A stretch of 48,089 bases of DNA. Source: Promethearchaeota archaeon (GTDB taxonomy: Archaea; Asgardarchaeota; Lokiarchaeia; Sigyniarchaeales; SOKP01). The notes beneath the pieces are model-generated. The model was not told where the DNA came from and did no database searches. It saw nothing but the letters and a program-made list of their open reading frames with translations. Positions 1 through 8,150 of this stretch are shown here, piece after piece. The stretch covers positions 1 to 48,089 of the forward strand of contig JAEOTA010000074.1 in assembly GCA_016840085.1 (NCBI GenBank), in the 5' to 3' direction. Numbering within the stretch: position 1 is the stretch's first letter; each line of letters begins with the position of its first letter. Made by a program: the position numbers and the translations under genes.

Positions 1-118
1 ATAAAGAAAAAGTCAAAAAGTTAAAATCACGGGTTCTTTTTTAAGAAGTTGTGAATTTGTTTTTCTTTATATAGATTTAGTATAAGATCATATTAGATAC
101 ATATAAGGAGGTTATAGA

Positions 119-757
119 ATGAGGATTATTAAAGAAGGTAGATTAAAAGCTTCCGATGAATCTATTGAATTTTTTAAAAAATACTATAGAAGTATAGGAA
201 AAGTAAAATATTTTGTGCTTTATTATGCGGAAAGAGAATGGAAGATCAATCCAGATTTATATCATCAATATGTGATCGTCATAAGTGAGTATGCTCAATT
301 ATGGATGTCAGGTCTAACTTGGGGATATAATGGAACAGGACCGACAGATTTACGCGAGATAATGAATATGATTGATCCCGAGATTACCTGTAAACAGATT
401 ATAGATTTAGAGTGGATGGCCGATGATCCAATTGTGTTTGAAAATATGAATGGAAGACTGACTCTGAAGCCTTTCAATGACACAGTTCGTTCTTTACTGT
501 GCGACCAAGACAATAGATTACCATGGAGCATTAAAGGTTTTTATATAATTATTCTTATTATAAATCCTAATCGAAATGCAGTGAAAAGCTTCTTTCAAAC
601 GCTACCAGCCCAAACCACTCATCTAAATGGCTTCTTTCCGCATCCCCTATCTGATCCTCTTCCGCATTCGTTCTATGGGTTGAAAGTGTTATCACCCCAT
701 CGGAACGAGCCCATGAGCCGTCATTATCATTCGCAGAATTTTGCTTCACAAGGGTAA
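119..757 (+). CDS. Hypothetical protein, probably truncated with a foreign C-terminus
   Basis: I do not recognise the family. A strong Shine-Dalgarno (aaggaggt) lies six bases before the ATG, so the start is secure. Residues 1 to about 150 look like a normal soluble globular protein (many aromatics, 'YYAEREW', 'MSGLTWGYNGTG'). From about residue 150 the composition changes: the segment is Pro/His/Ser-rich, has no obvious structure, and is exactly antisense to a protein-like frame on the minus strand (567-893). I infer that the original gene was broken and now reads into unrelated DNA until a chance stop. Function unknown. Confidence 0.55.
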   Translation: MRIIKEGRLKASDESIEFFKKYYRSIGKVKYFVLYYAEREWKINPDLYHQYVIVISEYAQLWMSGLTWGYNGTGPTDLREIMNMIDPEITCKQIIDLEWMADDPIVFENMNGRLTLKPFNDTVRSLLCDQDNRLPWSIKGFYIIILIINPNRNAVKSFFQTLPAQTTHLNGFFPHPLSDPLPHSFYGLKVLSPHRNEPMSRHYHSQNFASQG

Positions 758-893
758 TTGGACATTGACTGAAATCATAATAGCTAAACTTGTGGCCATC
801 ATCATCCACGCCATCATTATCGCCGTCATTTTCCAAGATTGTCTCATAGGGTATCGTATTAATAGAACTTATGATTCCCGATTTCCTATGCAA
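567..893 (-). pseudogene. Fragment of a secreted or lipase-like protein (C-terminal part)
   Basis: This minus-strand frame has no ATG (the first usable codon is a TTG) and is richer in G/C-ending codons (GGC, GAC, CAC, AAG) than its neighbours. It has an acidic Asp/Asn/Gly stretch 'NDGDNDGVDDDG' like calcium-binding linkers of exported proteins. A C-terminal part with 'SDGVITLSTHRT' and 'ERSHLDEWFG' resembles the region around the catalytic His of alpha/beta-hydrolase lipases; that match is from memory and weak. It overlaps the C-terminal third of the plus-strand frame starting at 119. Most likely a relic of an acquired gene; the alternative is a chance frame. Confidence 0.4.
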
Positions 894-1063
894 AATTCCA
901 GAATGTAAGAGGTGTCCTGACTATATCTCATATGTAAAAAATTTCCCTTCAAAATATCATATTTTCTTTTTTCTTTAAATATTCCAAATTTAACTATCAC
1001 AAAAAAGTCTAAAGACAAAATAAGTTATATTGTTGCATTAGAAAAGATAGAAACCAAATCCAT

Positions 1064-1182
1064 GACTCCTATCAGACACCCTGGATTTTTGTCTTTTGGT
1101 AGTGTAAATTCTTACACGCTAATTTCGCCCTCCTACCCCTATGTTAGTTTGGACCTTCCATTAGGTCTTGCTGATAGGAGTC
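1064..1182. ncRNA. Candidate structured RNA or small mobile scar, closed by a 12-bp perfect stem
   Basis: The 894-1384 gap holds one clear structure. A 12-bp perfect inverted repeat (gactcctatcag at 1064-1075, ctgataggagtc at 1171-1182) encloses two hairpins: gtgtaa/ttacac (1102-1107 with 1112-1117, loop attc) and ggacct/aggtct (1151-1156 with 1163-1168, one G-U pair). The segment is clearly richer in G+C than its flanks, which is typical of structured RNA in AT-rich genomes. It is not a tRNA, SRP or RNase P RNA that I recognise. A short MITE-like element with 12-bp ends is the alternative; I see no target-site duplication. Strand undetermined. Confidence 0.4.
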
Positions 1183-1384
1183 GCCTTTTCCGATTAAATG
1201 AGAATATGCTTGCATCAAAATATTAAAGAATATATATTGACATGACATGTCCAAGCCTTAATAATATTCATTCATACTTCTCTAAAAAAGGAAGGGTTTG
1301 AATTAATAAATTTAGTTCCTGCTTTTATTCATAATTTACAACTCCCATCTAATTTAAATCATGTTAGAATATTAGATACACTTG

Positions 1385-1633
1385 ATGGTTAGTAAAAGCG
1401 ATAAGTGTAAACAAGCCAGAAGGGAGTTAATCCAACAAGCTTTAGATGAGATTTGTGAGACACCGGATTTTAACAGTCTTTACAGCAGAACATATTGCGT
1501 ACTCGCAAAATTCTGGCTTCATATAAAAGCAGAAAAGGAAAATCTATTCAAAGCAGAAGAATGGTCTAATCCTAAAGGTAGAGATGAGTTATTAAAAAAA
1601 ATTAAGGAATTTTTAATTAAACATATACGATAA
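1385..1633 (+). CDS. Small hypothetical helical protein (82 aa)
   Basis: A short charged protein predicted to be mostly helical, with Lys/Glu-rich ends ('RRELIQQALDEICE', 'DELLKKIKEFLIKHI') and two scattered Cys. No recognised family and no membrane segment. I chose the ATG at 1385 over the TTG just before it. There is no clear ribosome-binding site. Isolated between the structured element at 1064-1182 and an AbrB-like mini-gene. Could be a small regulator or a gene remnant. Confidence 0.4.
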   Translation: MVSKSDKCKQARRELIQQALDEICETPDFNSLYSRTYCVLAKFWLHIKAEKENLFKAEEWSNPKGRDELLKKIKEFLIKHIR

Positions 1634-1899
1634 TCTAAAAATAAGAACAAAACACTAATATATACCTACTATACGGCTACTTCATCCATCCATATATGCC
1701 TACTTCGACCATACCTATAAAGAACTGACCACTTGACAATGGTTCTTACTAGTGAAGTTCCAATGCATTTTATTTTTTATCAATAATTATAATATAATTT
1801 AGAATATATATTTTTTACATAAAAGACAATAAATTTTCTATCCAAGAAAATTATAATAATAATATAAAATATTTAAAATGATTCTTAATACGATAAAAT

Positions 1900-2070
1900 A
1901 TGAGAAAAGAGAAGACGATCTTTACTTTAGAAAATGTTAAATTATCTTCAATGGGCCCAGATACAATAGTTTACATTCCACGTGCTTTAATTAAGCATAA
2001 AGTTCTTGATCCTAATAAAATCTATAATATTCATTTCGAGGAAGTATCAGATGAGGATCACGGAAAATAG
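1900..2070 (+). CDS. AbrB/SpoVT-like small DNA-binding protein (56 aa)
   Basis: An ATG at 1900 opens a 56-residue frame with the swapped-hairpin AbrB signature: 'DTIVYIPRALIKHKVLDP' followed by 'NKIYNIHFEE'. AbrB-family proteins of this length dimerise to form a beta-barrel DNA-binding fold and often act as transition-state regulators or antitoxins. No toxin-like partner overlaps it. Its 3' end overlaps the convergent PAS gene by 13 bases, an antisense arrangement that could couple the two transcripts. The family call rests on the motif pattern only. Confidence 0.6.
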   Translation: MRKEKTIFTLENVKLSSMGPDTIVYIPRALIKHKVLDPNKIYNIHFEEVSDEDHGK

Positions 2071-2612
2071 GATTGTTTTTCTTCTCGATATGAGCAATGT
2101 TTAATAATCGTGAATTCTATATTATTATCTTCTAAAATTTTGACCATATTTGGATGATAATCTAATGCTATTTTCTTTTCTTCTTTGATTCTAATTGACT
2201 TAGGACTATAGATTTCATCAATAGGCTCCCTTAAGTGGATATAGCTTGATAAATATGCTGATTTATTATTATATTCAATATTGCAAATGTGATTTTCGAT
2301 TGGGATTATGATTTTATCCTTTCTTACTCCTTTAAATCGTACTGATACAGTTTTTTTATCATCTTCAATTTTAAAGTTTTTCACTAAATAAGGTAAATCA
2401 TCAGGATAAACTATTTTATAGAATTCTCGTTTCTTCCATTTTAGAATGTCATCTTTAGTATACCCAAAGATTTCTGTAAATCGTTTATTAAAGTACTTTA
2501 AAAATCCTCTCTGGATTATTAGAACTCCCATTATAGAATTATCTGCAACCCTGAGAAATGTTTCACTTCTCAATCGTGTAGTAAATTCCCCCTTTGTATT
2601 TATATCTGACAT
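2058..2612 (-). CDS. PAS-domain signalling protein
   Basis: A single PAS domain spans most of the protein: 'NSIMGVLIIQRG' (first strand), 'YFNKRFTEIFGYTKDDIL' (helical core) and 'YPDDLPYLVKN' (the conserved YPDD segment). There is no kinase, GGDEF or HTH domain, so it is a stand-alone sensor or adaptor. The frame is open further upstream to 2741, but I place the start at the ATG 2612 ('MSDINTKGEFTTRLRSETFL'), because a paralog at 48028 starts at the equivalent Met ('MSEATINEEFTTKLKNEQFL'). ATG at 2621 is also possible. The ligand is unknown. Confidence 0.75.
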   Translation of the reverse strand: MSDINTKGEFTTRLRSETFLRVADNSIMGVLIIQRGFLKYFNKRFTEIFGYTKDDILKWKKREFYKIVYPDDLPYLVKNFKIEDDKKTVSVRFKGVRKDKIIIPIENHICNIEYNNKSAYLSSYIHLREPIDEIYSPKSIRIKEEKKIALDYHPNMVKILEDNNIEFTIIKHCSYREEKQSYFP

Positions 2613-2938
2613 TTTTTGCATTCTTTTATCTTCTGAGATTTTTTTGTCTAAAAAATTCCCTAATATATAAATTGATGATTTAATTTTAAATATTTTTGCC
2701 TTATTTAGTGATTTAATCGCCAATAATATTACAGAATTCATTTTATTTATCCTTTTTCAGATTGAACATTATGGTCCTATACGAGTTTTAGAAATTGCAA
2801 TCATTGACAGAAAGGTGAGAAGATTTATATACAAAAACTACTTAATGATCTATGGGATTTCTTATAGAAGTCCTTATAGAAATCTAAATAAAATTTCAAA
2901 AATCTCCAAATATAAACAATATAAAGGAGTTGATGCGA

Positions 2939-3676
2939 ATGGCAAAAGAAATTTCGAAAATGATATTAGATGGAGAGGAATATTCGATATCTGAAGACCA
3001 GAAACATATTACGGGGCCTAAGAAGAAGTATACACAAGAAGATTTTAAAGAAGAAAAAGGAAAAAAAATACCTTTTTTAATAGCACCACCAGAAACAGCC
3101 AAAGATGGAATTATTTATGGTTTTTCTGATGAAGAGAAAATGGAAAAATGGTTAAAGGAAAAAAATCTGTTTAAAGAACATGAAAAACACAAAGAATTGA
3201 TGAAGAAAATTAAGAAAGAAAGATCCCCTGAAGAACTTGAGAAGATTAAACAATACCAAATTAAACAAGTAGAAAAAGATACTAAAAAATTCACCGAAAT
3301 CTTAGAGAAGCATAATCTAAAACCTGAACAAATCGACGAGTTAGAAAAGTTATCAGAAGATTATGATCCACATTTCAAACAAAAACCACGTAGTTTGTAT
3401 CTCTATGATCGTGTGTGGTGGGGGGGTCTGTATATAAAACTTAGAGGAGGACATCAATATTGTGGCAAGAGATATTCAATAGCTTATCCAGATCTTGGTT
3501 ATTTTGGCTTTGATAACAAAGCATCTTCACTAAAGATTAATTGCAGTAGCTATGGTTATATTTATACAGATAAATGGTATAAAGGAGCTTATTTTTATTT
3601 TTGGGTTAATCTACATGATTTAAATTTTTGGGGCTGGGGTTTCGGGAATTCTATATCATCTGCAATAGTATATTAG
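2939..3676 (+). CDS. Betagamma-crystallin-like domain protein with charged coiled-coil N-terminus
   Basis: The ATG at 2939 is preferred over TTG 2930 and ATG 2933 because the Shine-Dalgarno aaggag (2925-2929) has proper spacing only to it. Roughly residues 1-145 are very charged and helical (Lys/Glu-rich, probable coiled coil). The C-terminal ~95 residues form an aromatic, Gly-rich beta domain with two copies of the betagamma-crystallin Ca2+ signature N/D-N/D-x-x-S/T-S: 'DNKASS' (canonical) and 'GNSISS' (first ligand replaced by Gly). Each follows a Tyr/Trp/Phe-rich Greek-key stretch. No signal peptide, so it is probably cytosolic. The role is unknown; Ca2+ binding is inferred from the motif. 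Confidence 0.7.
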   Translation: MAKEISKMILDGEEYSISEDQKHITGPKKKYTQEDFKEEKGKKIPFLIAPPETAKDGIIYGFSDEEKMEKWLKEKNLFKEHEKHKELMKKIKKERSPEELEKIKQYQIKQVEKDTKKFTEILEKHNLKPEQIDELEKLSEDYDPHFKQKPRSLYLYDRVWWGGLYIKLRGGHQYCGKRYSIAYPDLGYFGFDNKASSLKINCSSYGYIYTDKWYKGAYFYFWVNLHDLNFWGWGFGNSISSAIVY

Positions 3677-3792
3677 AGCAACATAGTAACTGATTATTAG
3701 CTTGATAACTAATTATTAATCAATTTTTCTCTATCTATATTCCGTAATTAAAAATGTAAATGTTTGCATATTTGAATGTTTCTATAAAAATA

Positions 3793-3914
3793 GGGAAGAG
3801 AAATTTATTCAAAGATAATGTGAGCTAAACATTGGATTTCGCCCTTTATTAAACTCTATTGAGTTTAATCTCTCCCTGATATTTTTTAATTGCTCAAATT
3901 TCTTTTCTCTTCCC
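3793..3914. ncRNA. Candidate structured RNA with nested stems in a 400-bp gap
   Basis: The 3677-4079 gap has no convincing frame but contains a nested fold. An 11-bp perfect inverted repeat (gggaagagaaa 3793-3803, tttctcttccc 3904-3914) encloses a 5-bp stem (tgagc 3821-3825, gctca 3892-3896) and a 9-bp perfect hairpin with a tatt loop (attaaactc 3848-3856, gagtttaat 3861-3869). It shares the string 'atttcgccct' (3836-3845) with the element at 1064-1182, and the two are almost equal in length. It could be a non-coding RNA, a riboswitch-like leader or a MITE-like repeat. Confidence 0.35.
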
Positions 3915-4079
3915 TTCTCTTTATGTCAGAATGTAGATAAATAACAAAAATTAAATTTAAATAAGTCGGGATATGGGATTAATATATTCTCAATACTACT
4001 TTTTGGAAATTTATTTTATAAATGTGTACAAATATAAGTATGAGTACAAATATTAATACACGGAAAGGAAGTGACTTAA

Positions 4080-4247
4080 ATAAGGCTAAAAGTATGTTTT
4101 AAATGTCATGAATACATACCTATTCTTGAGGATAATTATATCAATAAAGAAAAATTGGAAAAGTTTGATTCATTACATTTTGGCCATCCTGTTCAGATTG
4201 TAAATGAAGAAGAATTAGGGAATAAAAGAGAATGGAAACCATTTTAA
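4080..4247 (+). CDS. Cys-rich mini-protein with apparent AUA start (paralog of 46910-47080)
   Basis: The 55-residue frame begins IRLKVCFKCHEYIPILE and carries a 'CFKCH' knuckle that could bind metal. It is unmistakably paralogous to the minus-strand gene at 46910-47080 (shared 'EYIPILE', 'KFDSLH.GHPVQIVN', 'EWKPF'). In the paralog the first codon is ATG; here the same position is ATA. A Shine-Dalgarno, ggaagtga (4067-4074), ends five bases before the ATA, and an in-frame stop lies immediately upstream, so no canonical start is available. Either AUA initiates translation or the start was recently lost. Function unknown. Confidence 0.65.
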   Translation: MRLKVCFKCHEYIPILEDNYINKEKLEKFDSLHFGHPVQIVNEEELGNKREWKPF

Positions 4248-4442
4248 TGAAAAGAAAATAGAATTAAGGTGCTAACTTTTATTAGTAAATTTGCTAAGAT
4301 TTTAGAATAATCTTTATCTTGCTAGAGAATTATCGCTTTAGTTATATCATTAAGAAAATTAAAAATGAAGGGACATAAAAAATAGTTAAGAAAAAGAAAG
4401 AAAAGGAAAGTTTAAAGAAGTAACTAAGGTAGGTGAGGCATA

Positions 4443-4562
4443 ATAGCTCAATTATCATACAACAGATATACACATCGCTATTGTAAGAAAGCTAAATGTA
4501 TCTTTTGTGAAAATGAATCACGCCCAGTATGTAGAAAAGGTGTTTATCTTTTTCTATTATAA
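4443..4562 (+). CDS. Tiny Cys-rich zinc-knuckle-like protein, no canonical start
   Basis: The frame encodes about 39 residues with a C-x4-C-x2-C-x7-C pattern ('CKKAKCIFCENESRPVC'), suggestive of a small zinc site. There is no ATG, GTG or TTG at its 5' end. Instead ggtga (4432-4436) is followed after six bases by ATA (4443); a second ATA lies at 4440. It lies ~200 bases downstream of the other AUA-type mini-gene. It may be a real micro-protein or a 5'-decayed fragment of a larger zinc-finger protein. Confidence 0.4.
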   Translation: MAQLSYNRYTHRYCKKAKCIFCENESRPVCRKGVYLFLL

Positions 4563-4607
4563 TAGTAAAATCAAATTTTATCGAAGAAAGAACTTTATTT
4601 CACTAAT

Positions 4608-5036
4608 CTAGACAGTTTTTTTCATATATTTAAATAGAGTTTTAAGAATCTTATTTTGTAATACCAAACCAATTAGTTCATTATTTTCATTTACGACTGG
4701 AAGACGTTGTATTTTTTTTTCTAACATTATCTCTAATACCTGTATTAATGTATCGTTTATTTTTACGACAAAAGGTTCTGCAGTCATTAAATCTTTAACT
4801 TTTGTGTTAGGGGATTCTAGATTCATAGCAAATCTAGCTAAACGTATGTCTCTTTGAGTGATAATGCCAATTAATTCTTTGGTTTTAGGATTATTTACAA
4901 CAGGAAGCCCTCCTATATTTTTTCTTACCATTAAAAGTTCTGTAATACTAATTTTCTCATCAGGGGTTACAAAGACGGGATTTTTAATCATAATATCTTT
5001 TACTTTTATTTCAATGAATTGTCCTAAGCGGTCCAT
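4608..5036 (-). CDS. Tandem CBS-domain protein (142 aa)
   Basis: Two complete CBS motifs: 'VKDIMIKNPVFVTPDEKIS' with 'GGLPVVN...ELIGIITQRDI', then 'VKDLMTAEPFVVKINDTL' with 'QRLPVVNENNELIGLVLQ'. A stand-alone pair of this length forms a Bateman module that binds adenine nucleotides (AMP, ATP, SAM) and senses energy state or regulates a partner. It lies downstream of a ModE-like regulator on the same strand, separated by about 70 bases, so co-transcription is possible. The ligand cannot be read from the sequence. Confidence 0.9.
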   Translation of the reverse strand: MDRLGQFIEIKVKDIMIKNPVFVTPDEKISITELLMVRKNIGGLPVVNNPKTKELIGIITQRDIRLARFAMNLESPNTKVKDLMTAEPFVVKINDTLIQVLEIMLEKKIQRLPVVNENNELIGLVLQNKILKTLFKYMKKTV

Positions 5037-5103
5037 GATTAAAAATATGATTTTTTATTTACTCCTAACAAAAATAATAATTTGTGAAATTAAAATTTAT
5101 TTA

Positions 5104-5490
5104 TTAGTTTGCTCTTATTGTTTCTCTTAGTTTTTGTTCGATTTTTTCAATTTCTTTGAAATAATCATTATAGGTTTTCAAAAGATATTGACCCCAATTA
5201 TTTAATTTAACCCAACCTCCACCACCACTTCCTCCTTTACCAGTTATCACCACAGACATCCCTGTTCTTTTTTCAATTCTCTTTAAAATATTCCATGCAT
5301 ATTTATAAGAATAATTACACTCTTTAGCTGCTTGAGTTAATGAACCATCTTTCTTTCTTTCAATATTTTCAAGTAACTTAGCCCACCCCGCACCTAAAAT
5401 ACTTTTATTCTCAAATTTTAGCCAAAATTTTATTCCATAACTGATTTTAGATTTTAATTTTTCAATTTTGGGTTCATTTTCATTTGCCAT
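5104..5490 (-). CDS. ModE-like (LysR-type winged helix) transcriptional regulator
   Basis: A 128-aa protein made of an N-terminal ModE-type winged helix: 'GSLTQAAKECNYSYKYAW' is the helix-turn-helix (ModE proteins read SISQAAK...YKSAWD), followed by 'KRIEKRTGMSVVITGKGG' and the Gly-rich wing 'GSGGGGWVKL', then a dimerisation helix. It lacks the C-terminal molybdate-binding TOBE domains of full ModE, as many archaeal versions do, so the effector is unknown and molybdate sensing should not be assumed. It sits upstream of the CBS gene and diverges from the metallo-beta-lactamase gene at 5592. Confidence 0.85.
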   Translation of the reverse strand: MANENEPKIEKLKSKISYGIKFWLKFENKSILGAGWAKLLENIERKKDGSLTQAAKECNYSYKYAWNILKRIEKRTGMSVVITGKGGSGGGGWVKLNNWGQYLLKTYNDYFKEIEKIEQKLRETIRAN

Positions 5491-5591
5491 AATTATTATT
5501 TATTTATTTTCTAAATTTATATCTTTTAACAGAAAAAGATTAAAACAAGGGTAATTTTATTCGTTTAAAAGAAAGCTTGGAGTGAAATATT

Positions 5592-6341
5592 GTGTTCTTT
5601 TTTAAGGATGAATCTGAAAAAACAGGTAAAGAAGTTATCAAAAACCTATATTACTTCTCAGAAAATCAAATGCTCGATTGTAATCAATATATTATTGAAG
5701 ATCAGAGCTCTAATGAGTTAATTTTATTTGATGCTGGAAATGGAATTTCAATGAAAGGTTTATTTAAAGGTATGGAAAAATTTAAGCTAAATTATGAAAA
5801 TATTACAAAGGTGTTTTTAACGCATGAACATGTTGATCATGTATTGGGTGTCTACAAACTAATGAAACTTTTGGAGGATAATCCTCCAGAGATTTTTGCT
5901 TATGGAGAGACTGCAAAAATACTAGAAAAAGGAGAGGAAAGAAAGATTTTACCTGTATTTTTTGGTTTAACTGCAAGAAGATTCGAAGTTGAGATTATTC
6001 CTCTGAAAATTAATGATTTAAGTCATCTAAAAGAGATTGAAATATCACCAGAATTTAAATTTGAAATAATATATACACCAGGTCATTCTTTAGGTTCAAT
6101 ATGTTATTATGAATCTGAAAAAAAAGTGTTAATCCCTGGAGATTTAGTCTTTATAGGAGGTAGTTTTGGGAGATATGATTTTCCGGGAGGATCATTGAAT
6201 ACATTAATAAATTCAATAAAAAATGTAAATAATTTGGATGTAAAGTATTTGCTTCCTGGTCATATGGGGATAAGTGATCAGGGTAACCAGCAAATTGCTT
6301 ATTCTTATAGAATGATACAATCTATTAATTCCTTTTATTAA
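5592..6341 (+). CDS. Metallo-beta-lactamase-fold hydrolase
   Basis: The protein has the zinc-binding 'THEHVDH' at residues 77-83 (HxHxDH with Glu in the second position), a later 'PGHSLGSICYY' supplying another His, 'IPGDLVF' with the bridging Asp, and 'LLPGHMG' with the last His, in the expected order for glyoxalase II-like enzymes. At 249 aa the length is normal. The start is GTG at 5592, preceded by ggagtga six bases upstream. No fused rubredoxin or flavodoxin domain. The substrate could be a thioester, lactone or phosphodiester; undecided. Confidence 0.85.
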   Translation: MFFFKDESEKTGKEVIKNLYYFSENQMLDCNQYIIEDQSSNELILFDAGNGISMKGLFKGMEKFKLNYENITKVFLTHEHVDHVLGVYKLMKLLEDNPPEIFAYGETAKILEKGEERKILPVFFGLTARRFEVEIIPLKINDLSHLKEIEISPEFKFEIIYTPGHSLGSICYYESEKKVLIPGDLVFIGGSFGRYDFPGGSLNTLINSIKNVNNLDVKYLLPGHMGISDQGNQQIAYSYRMIQSINSFY

Positions 6342-6486
6342 GTACTACAAAAAGGCTAAAATTGGGAATTAAATTTATCCCTGCTAATTTATTATAAGTT
6401 AGTAGTAATTTTTTTTAATTTAAGTATCATATAAAATTTTGAGAAATACATTATTTATTAAATTAAAATATGACGTTCTGATTATA

Positions 6487-7152
6487 ATGGGAGAACAAAT
6501 AGAAAATAAAGAGAATTTTTTAGGAAAAGATGAAATTATCTTAAGAAGTTTTCCAAAAGCGATATTTTTTACTCCTTTATTTGTGATTTCGATTGTCTTT
6601 TGGATTATTCAGGCTTTTCTACCAACCCTGAATCCGTGGTTAGGGTCAATTTGGGTTATTATATTTTTCTCAAATTTTGCTGTATCATCGTTGGATTTTC
6701 CATCAACTCGATTTTTAATAATAATTTTAGGAACTCTTATTGCGGTGCTGCTTCTAATATTTCTTGGTTTGATTCCCATTTTGGCGCAATTAAGTTCAAG
6801 TATAAACTTAGGATTACCCGCAGAGTTTTACATGATATTGACCATAATTCTAGGTATAATTTTAGGTTTAGTTATTCTTAGTTCAAGATTTGATTATTAT
6901 AAAATCGAAAGAAATGAAATAATTCATAAAAAAGGCATTTATTCTACACATATTGAGCGATTTCCAGTAAGAGGATTACGAATTAAAAAAGAAATTCCAG
7001 ACATATTTGAATATCTAATGTTTAGAGCAGGATCATTAACTCTAATATTTTCCAAAGGTGAAATCGCTCATTTAAATACTGTTCTCAATGTTAAAAAAAA
7101 AGCTGAACAGATTGATTTTCTCTTAAGTAGTTTGCACGTGATGATTGAATAA
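6487..7152 (+). CDS. Membrane protein with bacterial-type PH (bPH2-like) domain
   Basis: The protein starts with a cytosolic 'DEIILRSFPKAIFF' strand, then several hydrophobic segments forming about four transmembrane helices. It ends with a PH-like domain, 'FDYYKIERNEIIHKKGIY...RFPVRGLRIKKEIPDIFEYLMFRAGSLTL', the usual layout of YdbS/bPH2 (DUF304) membrane proteins. I start at ATG 6487 rather than an upstream TTG at 6439, because 'MGEQIENKENFLGKDEIIL' aligns with the N-terminus of the paralog at 7373. The tandem copies arose by duplication. Bacterial relatives are linked to membrane stress; the archaeal role is unknown. Confidence 0.75.
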   Translation: MGEQIENKENFLGKDEIILRSFPKAIFFTPLFVISIVFWIIQAFLPTLNPWLGSIWVIIFFSNFAVSSLDFPSTRFLIIILGTLIAVLLLIFLGLIPILAQLSSSINLGLPAEFYMILTIILGIILGLVILSSRFDYYKIERNEIIHKKGIYSTHIERFPVRGLRIKKEIPDIFEYLMFRAGSLTLIFSKGEIAHLNTVLNVKKKAEQIDFLLSSLHVMIE

Positions 7153-7372
7153 CTAATAGATAAAAAGAAAACTACCAGTATAGAAAAATAACATTATTTT
7201 TTAAAGCTCTTTTTTATAAATTTATGAAGATTAAATGAAGAATAAAATCAGTTCGATTAACTTTTAAGTTAACTCTATAAGATACTAATATTTAAATAAC
7301 ACATCTATCTATTATTTTAATAATCCTTTCTTTATTAAAAAAATATAAACGTAAAATATAAGTGGAAAATTT

Positions 7373-8044
7373 ATGACTGAAACTGAAAAAAAGGTCAAAT
7401 ATCCTAACGAGATCTACATACGATCTTATCCGAAAATAATTTTCTTCTGGCCATTGCTCATCACAAGCTTCATTTTATGGATGATTCAAGCGTTTATCGA
7501 TCCAAATTCAGTGTTAGGATATGTTTGGTTTATAGTTTTCTTTGTAAATATATTCGTAACTGCTTTTGATTTCTCCTCGACCAAATTCTTTGTATTAATA
7601 TTAGCTATTGTTATTGTCATCTTAGTTGTAATTTTCTTAGTTTTGCCAAATTTCGCAGTAAATATTGGAGGATTGCCTAGACTCGATCTAGGTTTACCAT
7701 GGACGTTCTACATGTTGATGACTATAATCTTGGCTATAATATTGGGGATTGTAATTATTAGCACCAGATTCGAATATTTTAAAATTGAGAGAAACGAGAT
7801 TATTCATAAAACAGGAGTTTTTAGCTCAGCTGAGAGATTTCCAGTGAAAAGTTTACGATTTAAAAAAGAAATTCCTGATGTGTTTGAGTTCTTCATGCTA
7901 CGGGCCGGTAAACTAACAATAATGCCAGGAAAGGCAGATGAGGTCATGATCCTTAATACAGTGCTCAATATTAATAAAAAGGAAGAACAATTAGATTGGC
8001 TCTTAAGCCATGTTTCTGTTGAGCCTGATGAAATTGATTCTTAA
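7373..8044 (+). CDS. Paralog of the PH-domain membrane protein at 6487
   Basis: Same architecture and clear sequence similarity along the whole length to the preceding gene (shared 'FPxxIFF', 'FYML/MTIIL.IILG', 'FxYxKIERNEIIHK.G', 'RFPVxxLRxKKEIPDxFE', 'LNTVLNxxKKxEQ'). The C-terminal PH-like domain is conserved best, and the central transmembrane part has diverged. The 220-base gap upstream has AT-rich promoter-like DNA, so it is probably transcribed separately. The pair may form a hetero-oligomer, as YdbS/YdbT-type pairs are thought to do; that is inference. Confidence 0.75.
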   Translation: MTETEKKVKYPNEIYIRSYPKIIFFWPLLITSFILWMIQAFIDPNSVLGYVWFIVFFVNIFVTAFDFSSTKFFVLILAIVIVILVVIFLVLPNFAVNIGGLPRLDLGLPWTFYMLMTIILAIILGIVIISTRFEYFKIERNEIIHKTGVFSSAERFPVKSLRFKKEIPDVFEFFMLRAGKLTIMPGKADEVMILNTVLNINKKEEQLDWLLSHVSVEPDEIDS

Positions 8045-8150
8045 GCGATTCTAAAAATTTATTTATTATTTTTTTTTAATTTTTTATTCTTTTGAAGGTA
8101 GAATAAATATAGATAAATTTAATTATTAAATCGCACTTTTTAATACACCC

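Noticed and set aside
1246..1392. Open frame ahead of the 82-aa gene, ending in 'HNLQLPSNLNHVRILDTLDG'
   Set aside because: It has no start codon after an upstream TGA and no recognisable family; possibly a relic but not supportable.
6439..6486. Upstream TTG extension of the PH-domain membrane protein
   Set aside because: The extra 16 residues have no counterpart in the paralog at 7373, and ATG 6487 fits the alignment.
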